Below, piece after piece: positions 8,665 through 18,223 of a stretch of DNA of 54,758 nucleotides. The DNA comes from Herbaspirillum sp. SJZ106 (GTDB lineage: Bacteria > Pseudomonadota > Gammaproteobacteria > Burkholderiales > Burkholderiaceae_D): NCBI RefSeq assembly GCF_006715495.1, contig NZ_VFNI01000010.1:1-54758 (forward strand), written 5' to 3'. The notes beneath the pieces were generated by a model. It was not told the DNA's origin. It did not search any database and was given only the letters and a program-made list of their open reading frames with translations. The translations under genes were made by a program, and so were the position numbers. Within the stretch, counting starts at the first letter, position 1; every line of letters starts with the position of its first letter.

Positions 8665-10263
8665 ATGGCCCTCCATACCGATGCCGCGCACTCCAGCGGC
8701 CAAGTCCTGCCTTTCCGCGAATCCCTGCTGGCCACCCTGGGCATCTGTTTCGTCATCATGCTGGTGGCGCTGGACCAGACCATCGTCGGCACCGCGTTGC
8801 CCACCATCGTGGCCGAGCTCAAGGGCTTCGATCTGTATGCCTGGGTGGCGACCTCGTACCTGCTGACTTCGGTAATCACCGTGCCGATCTTCGGACGGTT
8901 GGGCGATTATTTCGGCCGCAAGCCGTTCGTGATCGCTTCCATCATCGTGTTCGTGGCCGCATCGGCGCTGTGCGGCATGGCCGACAACATGCTGTTCCTG
9001 GTGCTGGCGCGCGGCCTGCAGGGCATCGGCGGCGGCATGCTGGTGGGCACCTGTTTCGCTTCCATCGCCGACCTGTTTCCCGATCCGCGCGTGCGCCTGC
9101 GCTGGCAGATCATCCTTTCGGCTTCGTTTGGCATCGCCACCGCCGTCGGCCCGTCGCTGGGCGGTTTCCTGACGCAGGGCCTGGGCTGGCGCTGGGTGTT
9201 CTACTGCAACCTGCCCATTGGCGTGATCTCGCTGTTCTTCGTCTGGCGTTTCGTGCCGCATATCCGCCATATCCAGCACCAGGGCAAGATGCGCCTGGAC
9301 TGGCCGGGCGCGCTGCTGATCTCGCTGTCGCTGGGCAGCCTGCAACTGCTGGTGGAGATGCTGCCCAAGCGCGGCATCACCGGCGGCATGCTGGCGTTGC
9401 TGGTGCTTGCGGTGGCGGCCTTTTATGCGCTGTGGAAGTGGGAGCAGCGGGCGGCGCAGCCGATCCTGCCGTTCGAGATGATGCGCGACCGCGCGCTGTC
9501 GAGCCTGTTCATCCTGTCGGTGCTGGCGGGTTTCGCCATGTTCTCGCTGCTGATGTATGCGCCGCTGCTGTTCCAGGGCGGCTTCGGGATGACGCCGCGC
9601 GAGGCCGGCTTGCTGATCACGCCGCTGGTGGCCTGTATCACCGTGGCCAGCATCGTCAATGGCCGCATCATCACGCGCATTCCCAATCCCAATATGATGA
9701 TGACGGTGGGTTTCGTGCTGATCTCGGCGGCTTGCCTGGGCGTGGTGCTGTGCGACCGCGGCACCGGCAACGGCTTCATGCTGGCGACCATGCTGGCCGG
9801 CGGTTTCGGCCTCGGCCTGGTCTTGCCGAACCTGACCGTGTTCGCCCAGCAGGCCGCCAGCCGCGAGCACTTGGGCATTGCCACCGCCTTGCTGCAGTCG
9901 CTGCGCATGATCGGCGGCATGCTGGGCACCGCCATTACCGGCACGCTGGTCAGCCAGATGTACGGCAGCGGTGTGCAAAAGGCGCTCGAGAGCGACCATG
10001 CCGCGCAATGGCTCAAGGAATTCAGCGATCCCGAGGTGCTGGTCAACCATGACATCCAATCGGTGCTGCTGGCGCAACTGATGAAGGCCGGTCACAACGG
10101 TTCGGCGCTGCTCGACGCCGCGCGCGATGCCCTGGTCGGGGCGATCCACATGGGCATTGCCATCGCCATCGTGGCCGCGCTGGCCGGCTTGTGGATGGTG
10201 CGCCGGGTGCCGCCGATCAAGTTCGGCAGCGATGCCAAGGTTGAGCCGGTGATGTCGGAATAG
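8665..10263 (+). CDS. MFS multidrug exporter, DHA2 (14-TMS) family
   Basis: The 532-residue inner-membrane protein fits drug:H+ antiporters of the EmrB/QacA group. About 14 hydrophobic segments can be counted. DHA2 marks are LDQTIVGTALP in TMS1 (about 36-46), motif A GRLGDYFGRKP (77-87), and RGLQGIGGGM in TMS4 (116-125). A soluble stretch near residues 430-460 precedes the last helix. There is no adjacent EmrA-like adaptor or TolC-type gene, so it may work alone, and no regulator gene lies beside it. Substrate is unknown. Two hairpins follow its stop codon. Confidence 0.88.
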   Translation: MALHTDAAHSSGQVLPFRESLLATLGICFVIMLVALDQTIVGTALPTIVAELKGFDLYAWVATSYLLTSVITVPIFGRLGDYFGRKPFVIASIIVFVAASALCGMADNMLFLVLARGLQGIGGGMLVGTCFASIADLFPDPRVRLRWQIILSASFGIATAVGPSLGGFLTQGLGWRWVFYCNLPIGVISLFFVWRFVPHIRHIQHQGKMRLDWPGALLISLSLGSLQLLVEMLPKRGITGGMLALLVLAVAAFYALWKWEQRAAQPILPFEMMRDRALSSLFILSVLAGFAMFSLLMYAPLLFQGGFGMTPREAGLLITPLVACITVASIVNGRIITRIPNPNMMMTVGFVLISAACLGVVLCDRGTGNGFMLATMLAGGFGLGLVLPNLTVFAQQAASREHLGIATALLQSLRMIGGMLGTAITGTLVSQMYGSGVQKALESDHAAQWLKEFSDPEVLVNHDIQSVLLAQLMKAGHNGSALLDAARDALVGAIHMGIAIAIVAALAGLWMVRRVPPIKFGSDAKVEPVMSE

Positions 10264-10286
10264 CGGGGATACGGGACTGTTCAGGC

Positions 10287-10320
10287 AAAAAGCCGAGCTG
10301 CAATGGCAGTCCGGCTTTTT
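10287..10320 (+). terminator. Rho-independent terminator of the MFS gene
   Basis: AAAAAGCCGAGCTGC pairs with GCAGTCCGGCTTTTT apart from two mismatches, with an AATG loop and a run of T at the end. It lies 24 bases after the MFS stop. Confidence 0.8.
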
Positions 10321-10371
10321 CAATGTGCGAGCGGGATAGGGGACGCAAGCGTGGAAATTACTCCAAAACGC

Positions 10372-10405
10372 AAAAGGCCGACTGATTTTCATCAGTCGGC
10401 CTTTT
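10372..10405. terminator. Bidirectional terminator between MFS gene and tRNA-Leu
   Basis: A perfect 15-base stem, AAAAGGCCGACTGAT with ATCAGTCGGCCTTTT, and a TTTC loop. The A and T flanks make it work on both strands. On the minus strand it ends eight bases after the tRNA. Confidence 0.88.
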
Positions 10406-10412
10406 ATGTTTT

Positions 10413-10497
10413 TGGTGCCCACGGAGGGACTCGAACCCCCACACCTCGCGGCACATGGACCTGAACCATGCGCGTCTACCAATTCCGCCACGTGGGC
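10413..10497 (-). tRNA. tRNA-Leu (anticodon CAG)
   Basis: Read on the minus strand, this is an 85-base class II tRNA with a long variable arm. The acceptor stem GCCCACG pairs with CGTGGGC, and CCA is encoded at the 3' end. The anticodon loop TTCAGGT is closed by CATGG/CCATG, giving anticodon CAG for CUG codons. The T loop is GGTTCGAGTC. A perfect sigma-70 promoter and a strong terminator flank it. Confidence 0.95.
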
Positions 10498-10516
10498 AAT
10501 AACGCGAAAGAACGTG

Positions 10517-10544
10517 ATTATATACGATAGAAGGATCTTGTCAA
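10517..10544 (-). promoter_or_regulatory. Consensus sigma-70 promoter of tRNA-Leu
   Basis: On the minus strand TTGACA (10544-10539) and TATAAT (10522-10517) are both exact consensus, with a 16-base spacer. Transcription would start near 10510, about 13 bases before the mature tRNA. Confidence 0.88.
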
Positions 10545-10716
10545 TGCTCTTGTGAGGAGGAATGTGCGATTTTTTCGTGCCCGTTCCGCCGAGCGGTGCT
10601 GCGGGCAGGGTATTGCGGTTAGGTAAATGGCCGCAACTCCGTTACACTAGGGGCTATCCAACCTGACCGGGGCGATCGCGCCGGTTCCATCGATAACAAT
10701 TGCGCAAACGACACTT

Positions 10717-13209
10717 TTGAGCCAATTTCCATACTCCATTCCCAGCCGGGAAGAAATCCTCGGCATCCTGCGCACTTCGCCCACGCCGCAAGGCGCGCCC
10801 AGTCTGGCGGCCGCGCTTGGCGTCAAGCCTGAAGAAATGGATGGCCTGACGCGCCGGCTCAACGCCATGGAACGCGACGGCCAGATCAAGCCCGACCGGG
10901 CCGGCAACTACAAGCTGACCCATTCGCCCAATTTCATCGAAGGGCGCGTGTCCAGCCACCGCGACGGTTTCGGTTTCCTGCTGCCGGACGACGGCAGCGA
11001 CGATCTGTTCCTGCCCGAGAAGGAAATGCAGAAGGTCATGCACGGCGACCGCGTCCAGGCGCGCATCGTTGGCACCGACCGCCGCGGCCGGCCGGAAGGC
11101 ACCATCGTGGAAGTGGTGGAGCGCGCCAATACCCATGTGATCGGCCGTCTTCTCAACGAAAACGGCGTATGGGTGGTGGCGCCGGAAGACAAGCGCATCG
11201 GCCACGACGTGCTGCTGGCCGGTTCGCCCGGCAAGGCCAAGGCGGGGCAGGTGGTCAGCGTCGAACTGACCGAGCAGCCTTCGCGCTATACCCAGCCGGT
11301 GGGCAAGATCGTCGAGATCCTGGGCGATATCGACGACCCGGGCATGGAAATCGAAATCGCGGTGCGCAAATACGGCGTGCCGCACGAGTTCTCGGACCTG
11401 GCCAAGAAGCTGGCGGCCAAGCTGCCCAGCGAAGTGCGCGCAGCCGACCTCAAGGACCGCGTCGACCTGCGCGACGTGCCGCTGGTCACCATCGACGGCG
11501 AGGATGCGCGCGACTTCGACGATGCCGTCTACTGCGAGCCGGTCAAGATCGGCCGCGCCAACGGCTACCGCCTGATCGTGGCGATCGCCGACGTCAGCCA
11601 TTACGTCAAGCCGAACGACGCGCTGGATGTCGATGCGCTGGAGCGCAGCACCTCGGTCTACTTCCCGCGCCGGGTGATCCCGATGCTGCCGGAAAAGCTG
11701 TCCAACGGCCTGTGTTCGCTCAATCCGGATGTCGACCGCCTGACGCTGGTGTGCGACGCCGTGATCACCGCCAAGGGCGAGATCAAGGCTTACCAGTTCT
11801 ACCCGGCCGTGATCCATTCGGCCGCGCGCCTGACCTATACCGAAGTGGCGTCCATCCTGACTAACACCAAGGGCCCGGAGGCGGCGCGCCGCATCGGCCT
11901 AGTGCCGCACCTGACGCACTTGTATGAAGTGTTCCAGGCGCTGCTGCAGGCGCGCCAGGCGCGCGGCGCGATCGACTTCGAGACCACCGAGACCTACATC
12001 GTCTGCAACGCCGCCGGCAAGATCGAGAAGATCCTGCCGCGCACCCGCAACGATGCGCACCGCCTGATCGAGGAGTGCATGCTGGCGGCCAACGTCTGCG
12101 CCGCCGATTTGCTCAAGCGCCATGAACATCCGGCCCTGTACCGCATCCACGCCGGCCCCACCAAGGAAAAGCTGACGCAGCTGCGCAACTTCCTCAAGCA
12201 AACCGGTCTCTCCCTGGGCGGCGGCGACACGCCCAGCGCCTCCGACTATGCCGAGCTGATGCCCAAGATCAAGGCGCGCCCGGATGCGGTGCTGATCCAG
12301 ACCATGCTGCTGCGCTCGATGCAGCAGGCGGTCTACAGCCCGGACAACATTGGCCACTTCGGCCTGTCCTACGAGTCCTACGCGCACTTCACCAGTCCGA
12401 TCCGCCGTTATCCCGATCTGCTCACGCACCGCGCCATCAAGGCCGTGCTGCAGGGCAAGCGCTATGAACCCAAGGGCATCGACAGCAGCGCGCTGAACAC
12501 CTCGATCTCGCCGGCGGCGCGCAAGATGCAGCAGCAACAGCGCGCGGCCGACCTGGCTGCCGGCAAAAAGCCGCGCGGCGACGGCAAGCAAGGCAGCCTG
12601 GCCATCTGGGAAGCGCTGGGCCTGCACTGTTCGGCCAACGAGCGCCGCGCCGATGAGGCTTCGCGCGATGTCGAGGCATGGCTCAAGTGCTATTTCATCC
12701 GCGACAAGCTGGGCGAAGAGTTCACCGGCACCATTTCCGGCGTGGCCACCTTCGGCATCTTCGTGCAGCTCGATGCGCTGTATATCGAAGGCCTGGTGCA
12801 TGTCACCGAACTGGGCGCCGATTACTTTCAATACGACGAGGCGCGCCACGAGCTGCGCGGCGAGCGCACCGGCATTCGTTATCAGCTGACCGACCGCGTG
12901 ACCGTGCAGGTCAGCCGGGTCGACCTGGATGCGCGCAAGATCGACCTGTCGCTGGTCAACGAGCCGGGCATCCGCACGCTGATCAAGAACGAGGCCAAGC
13001 GCGCCGAAAGCGCTGCCCGCGGCAAGCCCAACGGGGCGGCCAAGCCGGCGGCACAAGGCCGGAAGGCGGCCGCGCCCAAGCCGGCCAATGCAACCAAGGC
13101 CGCCAAGTCAAGCAAGGTCAAGGGTGGCGCGGCGCAGGCGCGTGCCGGCGAAACCGACCGCAAGCGGGCGGCAGCCAAGGGATTTTCCAAGGGCAAGAAG
13201 AAGCGCTGA
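10717..13209 (+). CDS. rnr: Ribonuclease R (3'-5' exoribonuclease)
   Basis: RNase R is a cytoplasmic processive exonuclease that degrades structured RNA. In order, the 830-residue product has a winged-helix N-terminus (IPSREEILGILR at about 8), two cold-shock domains, an RNB catalytic domain with the acidic motif DGEDARDFDD (about 260-269), an S1 domain (about 665-748) and a Lys/Ala-rich tail (about 775-830). The only start that keeps the whole N-terminal domain is a TTG at 10717, without a clear Shine-Dalgarno; the next ATG would remove the helix-turn-helix. TTAGGT and TACACT (10619-10648) form a plausible promoter. rlmB follows, as in E. coli. Confidence 0.95.
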   Translation: MSQFPYSIPSREEILGILRTSPTPQGAPSLAAALGVKPEEMDGLTRRLNAMERDGQIKPDRAGNYKLTHSPNFIEGRVSSHRDGFGFLLPDDGSDDLFLPEKEMQKVMHGDRVQARIVGTDRRGRPEGTIVEVVERANTHVIGRLLNENGVWVVAPEDKRIGHDVLLAGSPGKAKAGQVVSVELTEQPSRYTQPVGKIVEILGDIDDPGMEIEIAVRKYGVPHEFSDLAKKLAAKLPSEVRAADLKDRVDLRDVPLVTIDGEDARDFDDAVYCEPVKIGRANGYRLIVAIADVSHYVKPNDALDVDALERSTSVYFPRRVIPMLPEKLSNGLCSLNPDVDRLTLVCDAVITAKGEIKAYQFYPAVIHSAARLTYTEVASILTNTKGPEAARRIGLVPHLTHLYEVFQALLQARQARGAIDFETTETYIVCNAAGKIEKILPRTRNDAHRLIEECMLAANVCAADLLKRHEHPALYRIHAGPTKEKLTQLRNFLKQTGLSLGGGDTPSASDYAELMPKIKARPDAVLIQTMLLRSMQQAVYSPDNIGHFGLSYESYAHFTSPIRRYPDLLTHRAIKAVLQGKRYEPKGIDSSALNTSISPAARKMQQQQRAADLAAGKKPRGDGKQGSLAIWEALGLHCSANERRADEASRDVEAWLKCYFIRDKLGEEFTGTISGVATFGIFVQLDALYIEGLVHVTELGADYFQYDEARHELRGERTGIRYQLTDRVTVQVSRVDLDARKIDLSLVNEPGIRTLIKNEAKRAESAARGKPNGAAKPAAQGRKAAAPKPANATKAAKSSKVKGGAAQARAGETDRKRAAAKGFSKGKKKR

Positions 13210-13288
13210 AGCGGCGCTGGAGGTTTGCCCTTGATCCGTAGCAAGCCATCGTCATCGTAGTAATAAAGAGAAGAAACAAGCAGGTTTT

Positions 13289-14023
13289 ATGAAGAGCAAA
13301 ATGATTTTCGGCTTCCATGCCGTCACGTCCCGCATCCGCCACGAGGCCTCGTCGGTGGATGAAATCTATGTGGACGCCGACCGCCGCGACCGCCGCATGC
13401 TGGACATGCTGCACGCGGCCAAGGAAGCCAATGTGCGCATCATCCAGGCCGACGACCAGCGCTTGTCGGCGATGGTCGGCACGCGCCGCCACCAGGGCGT
13501 GGTGGCCAAGGCCGCCGCACTGTCGCTGGCGCGCACGCTGGACGAATTGCTGGATGCGGTGCAAGGCCCGCCGTTGCTGCTGATCCTGGACGGCATTACC
13601 GATCCGCACAACCTGGGCGCCTGCCTGCGCGTGGCCGACGGCGCCGGTGCGCACGCGGTGATCGCCCCCAAGGATCGCGCGGTGGGCCTGAATGCCACCG
13701 CCATGAAGGTTTCCAGCGGCGCTTCCGATACCGTGCCCTACATCACCGTCACCAACCTGGCGCGCACCATGCGCGACCTGAAGGAGCGCGGCGTGTGGAT
13801 CATCGGCACCACCGACGATGCCGAGAAGGGGTTGTACGAGGGCGACTTCACCGGACCTACCGCGCTGGTGATGGGGTCGGAAGGCGAGGGCATGCGCCGC
13901 CTCACGCGCGAGACCTGCGACGTGCTGGTCAATATCCCGATGTTCGGCTCGGTCGAGAGCCTGAACGTGTCGGTTGCTTCCGGCGTCTGTCTTTACGAAG
14001 CGCGACGTCAGCGTCTGCCCTAA
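13289..14023 (+). CDS. rlmB: 23S rRNA (guanosine-2'-O)-methyltransferase
   Basis: RlmB methylates G2251 in the 23S rRNA P loop with S-adenosylmethionine. The 244-residue length is standard. The start [11 protein letters not shown] is typical, and the knotted SPOUT domain shows [17 protein letters not shown] (motif 1), [16 protein letters not shown] (motif 2, about 196) and [15 protein letters not shown] (motif 3, about 217). It follows rnr by 79 bases in the conserved rnr-rlmB order and has its own terminator. Confidence 0.95.
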   Translation: MKSKMIFGFHAVTSRIRHEASSVDEIYVDADRRDRRMLDMLHAAKEANVRIIQADDQRLSAMVGTRRHQGVVAKAAALSLARTLDELLDAVQGPPLLLILDGITDPHNLGACLRVADGAGAHAVIAPKDRAVGLNATAMKVSSGASDTVPYITVTNLARTMRDLKERGVWIIGTTDDAEKGLYEGDFTGPTALVMGSEGEGMRRLTRETCDVLVNIPMFGSVESLNVSVASGVCLYEARRQRLP

Positions 14024-14049
14024 CACGCTCTAAGTCCGTGCATGACAAC

Positions 14050-14080
14050 ATCGCCGGACTATATGTCCGGCGATTTTTTT
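14050..14080 (+). terminator. Rho-independent terminator after rlmB
   Basis: A perfect 10-base stem, ATCGCCGGAC with GTCCGGCGAT, a TATAT loop, then seven T in a row including the stem's last base. It separates rlmB from cysE. Confidence 0.92.
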
Positions 14081-14114
14081 GTAGATCAGCATTACCTGTT
14101 TCAGGAAATCCACC

Positions 14115-14867
14115 ATGTTCAGCCGACTCCGTGAAGACATCGCCAGCATCCGCGAGCGCGATCCCGCCGCGCGCAACACTTGGGAAGTGCTGACCTGTTA
14201 TCCCGGCCTGCATGCAGTGGTGATGCACCGTTGGGCCAATGCCTGCTGGCTAGCGGACTTCAAATGGCTGGGCCGTTTCATCTCGCACATCGCGCGCGGC
14301 TTGACCGGTATCGAGATCCATCCGGGCGCGACCATCGGCCGCCGCGTATTCATCGACCACGGTTTCGGCGTGGTGATCGGCGAGACCGCGGTGATCGGCG
14401 ACGACTGTACTATCTACCAGGGAGTGACGCTGGGCGGCACCTCGCTGGCCAAGGGCGCCAAGCGCCATCCCACGCTGGGGCGCGGCGCGATCATCGGCGC
14501 CGGGGCCAAGGTGCTGGGCGGATTCACGGTGGGCGATGGCGCCAAGGTCGGCTCCAATGCGGTGGTGACCAAGGAGGTGCCAGCCGGCGCCACGGCGGTC
14601 GGCAATCCGGCGCGCATCGTGCAACGCGCAGCGCCCCAGGATCCGCGCGAGCCGGCCGCGGCGCGCATCTTCGCCGCCTACGGCGTTATGCCCAACGGCG
14701 ACGATCCGCTGTCAAAGGCCTTGCACGGGCTGATCAACCAGGTGGCGGCGCAGGAGCAGCAGATCGAGGTGATGCTGGCGGCGTTGAAGGGCGCGGGGAT
14801 AGGATGTCAACGCTTCGAGGAATTGAGCCGCTTCGATGCCGAGCAGCTGAACAAGCTGGTCGATTGA
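14115..14867 (+). CDS. cysE: Serine O-acetyltransferase
   Basis: CysE makes O-acetylserine from serine and acetyl-CoA, the first step of cysteine synthesis. The 250-residue product starts with the family's helical domain ([18 protein letters not shown]) and continues as a left-handed beta helix of hexapeptide repeats (about 60-165). Catalytic His82 sits in [17 protein letters not shown], and the CoA-binding [18 protein letters not shown] follows. The C-terminal tail is longer than in short NifP-type enzymes. It has its own upstream space after the rlmB terminator and ends facing lpxH. Confidence 0.93.
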   Translation: MFSRLREDIASIRERDPAARNTWEVLTCYPGLHAVVMHRWANACWLADFKWLGRFISHIARGLTGIEIHPGATIGRRVFIDHGFGVVIGETAVIGDDCTIYQGVTLGGTSLAKGAKRHPTLGRGAIIGAGAKVLGGFTVGDGAKVGSNAVVTKEVPAGATAVGNPARIVQRAAPQDPREPAAARIFAAYGVMPNGDDPLSKALHGLINQVAAQEQQIEVMLAALKGAGIGCQRFEELSRFDAEQLNKLVD

Positions 14868-14896
14868 GGGCTCCCAGCAGGGTATGTGGGGGGAGT

Positions 14897-14991
14897 CCTT
14901 CGATACGCCGCGATGCGGCTACTCAGGACGAACGGAGGCGCAACATTGAAAGCCGTTCGGACTGAGTAGCGCCGCAGGCGCGTATCGAAGG
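14897..14991. repeat. Long palindromic intergenic element, copy A
   Basis: The left arm starts CCTTCGATACG and ends CTACTCAGGACGAACGG. The right arm starts CCGTTCGGACTGAGTAGC and ends GCGTATCGAAGG. The arms pair over most of about 38 bases. The same family occurs twice at 34 kb with the arm order inside out. It lies between the convergent cysE and lpxH genes and may act as their shared terminator. It looks like a REP-type element. Confidence 0.75.
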
Positions 14992-14998
14992 CGCGCCG

Positions 14999-15793
14999 TC
15001 AGGCAGTAATTTCGTCGCCATGCGCATCATGACGATGCAGCACGCCATCCGCCGTCAGGCTGATCCAGCCGCCGCGCGGCGTTGCGATATCGTATTCCCA
15101 ATCCGGCAGCACATAGCGCAGGCGCTGGCCTTGACCGCTGCCCAGCACATGCAGGGCGGGGCGGTGCGTATGGCCGTGGATCAGCACGCTGGCGCCGGTC
15201 TGTTCGAACAGCTGGCCGATGGCGCCGGCATTGACGTCCATGATCTCGTAGGACTTGTTCTGGTTGGAGTCCTGGCTGTTCTTGCGCATGCCCTCGATGA
15301 TGGCCTTGCGCTGCGCCAGCGGCATGGCGAGGAACTGTTGCTGGTAGGCCGGCTGGCGCACCTGGGCGCGGAAGGCCATGTAGGCGTCGTCGTCGGTGCA
15401 TTGCGCATCGCCGTGGGCCAGCGCGATCTCGCGTCCGGCCAGGCGGATCACGTGCGGGTCGTCCAGCAGCGTCAGTCCGGCGGCTTGCGCGAACCCGGCG
15501 CCGACCAGGAAGTCGCGGTTGCCGGCGATCCAGAAGACCTGCACGCCATGCGGCTGCAGCGCCTTCAAGGCATCGGCGATGTCCCGGTTGTAGGGCGTGG
15601 CCAGATCGTCGTCGCCGGCCCAGTATTCGAAGATGTCGCCCAGCAGGTAGAGCTGCTGCGTTTGCGTCGCATGGGTTTGCAGGAATTCGAGGAAAGCCGC
15701 CGTGGTGCGCGGCAGCGAAGCCTGCAGGTGGAGGTCGGAAACAAAAAGCGCAACCGTCGGCTGCGCTTGTTGTGAGGACGCGAAAATCGTCAT
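14999..15793 (-). CDS. lpxH: UDP-2,3-diacylglucosamine diphosphatase
   Basis: LpxH hydrolyses UDP-2,3-diacylglucosamine to lipid X in lipid A synthesis at the inner face of the membrane. The 264-residue calcineurin-like phosphoesterase shows all metal motifs: VSDLHLQ (Asp20, His22), LGDIFEYW (Asp53), GNRDFLVG (Asn92), HGD (His127) and HGHTHRP (His206-His210). LpxH rather than LpxI or LpxG is clear from GDIFEYWAGDDD. It is the last gene of the minus-strand envelope block, 19 bases after ppiB. Confidence 0.95.
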   Translation of the reverse strand: MTIFASSQQAQPTVALFVSDLHLQASLPRTTAAFLEFLQTHATQTQQLYLLGDIFEYWAGDDDLATPYNRDIADALKALQPHGVQVFWIAGNRDFLVGAGFAQAAGLTLLDDPHVIRLAGREIALAHGDAQCTDDDAYMAFRAQVRQPAYQQQFLAMPLAQRKAIIEGMRKNSQDSNQNKSYEIMDVNAGAIGQLFEQTGASVLIHGHTHRPALHVLGSGQGQRLRYVLPDWEYDIATPRGGWISLTADGVLHRHDAHGDEITA

Positions 15794-15812
15794 CGTCTGG
15801 TGGGAAGCGGCG

Positions 15813-16301
15813 TCAGACCACTTCCGCCTTTTCGATCACGACATCTTCGGTCGGCACGTCGGCGAACATGCCGGTGCGGGAAGTCTTGACGCCCTTGATC
15901 TTGTCGACCACTTCAGTGCCTTCGACCACCTTGCCGAACACGCAGTAGCCCCAGCCGTCCTGGCCCGGGAAGTCGAGGAAGCTGTTGTTCTTGACGTTGA
16001 TGAAGAACTGCGCCGAGGCCGAGTGCGGCGCGGCGGTGCGGGCCATGGCCAGCGTGTAGGGCTCGTTCTTGAGGCCGTTCTTGGCTTCGTTCTCGATCGG
16101 TTCGTTGGTTTCCTTCTGCTTCATGCCGGGTTCGAAACCGCCGCCCTGGATCATGAAGCCGTCGATCACGCGGTGGAAAATGGTGCCGTTGTAGTGGCCG
16201 GAGTTCACGTAAGCCAGGAAGTTCTCGACGGTCTTCGGCGCTTTTTCGGCATCCAGTTCGATCTTGATGTTGCCGTGGTTGGTGGTGAGCAGAACTGCCA
16301 T
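15813..16301 (-). CDS. ppiB: Cytosolic peptidyl-prolyl cis-trans isomerase (cyclophilin)
   Basis: The 162-residue cyclophilin has no signal peptide, so it is the cytoplasmic form. The active-site segment [14 protein letters not shown] (about 42-55) includes catalytic Arg44; [12 protein letters not shown] and [15 protein letters not shown] are typical. I start at the ATG at 16301 because AAAGGA lies six bases upstream; a longer reading from 16352 adds an unrelated hydrophobic leader. It is strongly similar to the exported cyclophilin upstream, and a terminator separates the two, so it should have its own promoter in the 108-base gap. Confidence 0.93.
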   Translation of the reverse strand: MAVLLTTNHGNIKIELDAEKAPKTVENFLAYVNSGHYNGTIFHRVIDGFMIQGGGFEPGMKQKETNEPIENEAKNGLKNEPYTLAMARTAAPHSASAQFFINVKNNSFLDFPGQDGWGYCVFGKVVEGTEVVDKIKGVKTSRTGMFADVPTEDVVIEKAEVV

Positions 16302-16350
16302 GTTGAATCCTTTGCTGAACAGTGAAAGTGGTAAAAACAAGGGTGAAAAC

Positions 16351-16383
16351 AAAAAAACGAGGCGGGCATCCGATGGCCCGCCT
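16351..16383 (-). terminator. Rho-independent terminator after the exported cyclophilin gene
   Basis: On the minus strand AGGCGGGC and GCCCGCCT form an 8-base stem with an 8-base loop, followed by CG and seven T. It ends the TPR-transpeptidase-cyclophilin transcript before ppiB. Confidence 0.85.
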
Positions 16384-16409
16384 GCCCTGGGTCTGGTGTT
16401 GCGCGACGT

Positions 16410-16979
16410 TTATTTGACCAGCGTTGCCGATTCGATCACGACCGGTGTCGCCGGCACGTCGCCGGCGCCGGTGGGCACCTGCTTGATCTTGTCGACCACA
16501 TCGGCGCCCTGGACCACCTTGCCGAAGACCGCGTAACCCCAGCCATCGCGGCTCGGGTAATCCAGCGGGGCGTTGTTGGCCACGTTGATGAAGAACTGGG
16601 CCGTGGCCGAGTGCGGGGCCGAGGTGCGCGCCATGGCGATAGTATAAACCTCGTTCTTCAAACCGTTCTTGGCCTCGTTCCTGATCGGCGCGTCGGTGGC
16701 CTTTTCGCGCATGTTCCGGTCGTAGCCGCCGCCCTGGATCATGAAGCCGTTGATCACGCGGTGGAACAGGGTACCGTTGTACTGGCCCTTCTTGACGTAG
16801 TTGAGGAAGTTGTCGACGGTGACGGGGGCCTTCTCGGGATTGAGCTCGACCACGATGTCGCCCATGCTGGTCTTGAGCAGCACGCGCGGCGCATCGGCGG
16901 CCAGGGCCGGCGCCGACAGGGCGGCCGAGAGGGAGAGGGCGGCCAGGCCGCGCAGCAGGCTACGACGAGAAATCATCAT
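16410..16979 (-). CDS. ppiA: Exported peptidyl-prolyl cis-trans isomerase (cyclophilin)
   Basis: The 189-residue cyclophilin carries an N-terminal export signal ending around ALAAD (about residue 28). The signal starts [16 protein letters not shown]: a twin arginine followed by leucines, close to the Tat consensus, so folded export through Tat is possible, although Sec export cannot be excluded. The catalytic segment [14 protein letters not shown] is intact. Its ATG overlaps the stop of the L,D-transpeptidase gene by ATGA, so the two are probably translated together. Its role would be proline isomerisation in periplasmic proteins. Confidence 0.88.
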   Translation of the reverse strand: MMISRRSLLRGLAALSLSAALSAPALAADAPRVLLKTSMGDIVVELNPEKAPVTVDNFLNYVKKGQYNGTLFHRVINGFMIQGGGYDRNMREKATDAPIRNEAKNGLKNEVYTIAMARTSAPHSATAQFFINVANNAPLDYPSRDGWGYAVFGKVVQGADVVDKIKQVPTGAGDVPATPVVIESATLVK

Positions 16980-18220
16980 GCATTACCTTCGTAAATAATT
17001 TTCCATTCCGATCCTTCCTTGACCCAGTACTGGCGTTTGCGGATCGCGTTTTTACTCTTGCCGACGGCGCTTTCTTGGATAAAAGTGCTGACGATCATGT
17101 CTTCCGGGCCCGGATAGCGGAACAGGCTGACATCGCGCAGTTTGACACTGGTGAAGCGCGCGCCGTTCATGCTCTTTTGCTGGCGCGAGAACCAGGTCGG
17201 CAGGCTTTCGCCCAGGGCCGAGCGGAAATCGCGCGAATAATACGACAGGGTCTTCTCGCTGTCGGCGCTCTCCAGCGACTGTTGCCATTGTTCCAGCATG
17301 GCGGTCGCGGCCTGGCGCTGCCTGTCCCATTCGCCCTTGTTGACGAATTGCACGCCCTGGCTGATCACCACCACGGTCTTGCCGACCTCGGCCGTGGAGT
17401 ACAGGCTTTGCAGGTCCGGATTGGCCAGCACCACGCAACCGTCGGAAGACAGCGGCGGACGGCTGAAATTGTCGGACGGCGTGCCGTGCAGCCAGATGCC
17501 GTAGCCGCTGCGGCCGTTGCGCTTGTCCCATTCATTGGGATAGGACAGCGGCAGCGCGCCGGTGCCGTAGAAGTCAGGCAGCTTGGGGCCGGGGATGCGG
17601 TTGTTGACGTAGTACACGCCGATCGGGGTGCGCTGGTCGCCTTCCTTGGTCTTGTTGGCGCCGAAGCGGCCCTGCGAGATGTAGTAGTCGCTCTGGTACT
17701 TCAATTGGCCGTCCTGGTTCTCGTAGACGTACAGGCGCGAGCGCGAGGTATCGACCACCAGGACATTCTTCTGGTCTTCGCCCATCTGCAGCACGGCTTT
17801 GGGGATCAGGTTGGGATCGGGTTTTTCCTGCAGCGAGCGGATGCGCACCATGGCTTCGTCGCGCAATTCCTTGAGCTTGTCCTGCGGGGCGTCGGCCATG
17901 GCGCCGAAATTGCGCACCGGGCGCGCATGCATCAGCAGCAGGTCGCCTTGCACCAGATGGCCGAGCCGGAAGGTCGGATAGGCCGCCACCAGGGCATTGG
18001 CCTTGTCCAGGGCTTCGCGCAGGCGGTTGGCGCCGAGGTCCTTGTAGACGTCGATCAGCAAGGCCTCGGGATCGGGCTTGCCGGGCGCGGCCGGACTGGC
18101 GCTTTGCGGTGGGATGGAAGAGGAGGAGGCAACGCTGCCGGTTGTCGGCAGGCCGGCCAGAAATAACATCAGCAGGCGCCCCAGCATGCGCGCCGGACGC
18201 CCTTGTAAAACTTGAGCCAC
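16976..18220 (-). CDS. L,D-transpeptidase (YkuD domain) with C-terminal NTF2-like domain
   Basis: The 414-residue exported enzyme probably forms or edits peptidoglycan or lipoprotein crosslinks. After a hydrophobic leader (about 12-33) and a helical region, a YkuD domain (about 150-275) carries His245 in WLHGTPSDN and the catalytic Cys262 in SSDGCVVL; the usual SHGC has Asp in place of His. Residues about 300-414 look like the NTF2-like domain found in Cds6-type L,D-transpeptidases. It starts with GTG at 18220, with GGAGG seven bases upstream inside the end of the TPR gene. It lies three bases after that gene and overlaps ppiA by four, forming a tight operon. Confidence 0.87.
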   Translation of the reverse strand: MAQVLQGRPARMLGRLLMLFLAGLPTTGSVASSSSIPPQSASPAAPGKPDPEALLIDVYKDLGANRLREALDKANALVAAYPTFRLGHLVQGDLLLMHARPVRNFGAMADAPQDKLKELRDEAMVRIRSLQEKPDPNLIPKAVLQMGEDQKNVLVVDTSRSRLYVYENQDGQLKYQSDYYISQGRFGANKTKEGDQRTPIGVYYVNNRIPGPKLPDFYGTGALPLSYPNEWDKRNGRSGYGIWLHGTPSDNFSRPPLSSDGCVVLANPDLQSLYSTAEVGKTVVVISQGVQFVNKGEWDRQRQAATAMLEQWQQSLESADSEKTLSYYSRDFRSALGESLPTWFSRQQKSMNGARFTSVKLRDVSLFRYPGPEDMIVSTFIQESAVGKSKNAIRKRQYWVKEGSEWKIIYEGNA

Positions 18221-18223
18221 CGA

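Noticed and set aside
8446..10491. Long minus-strand frame opposite the MFS gene and through the tRNA
   Set aside because: It runs through a tRNA gene and a terminator and has shadow-like composition.
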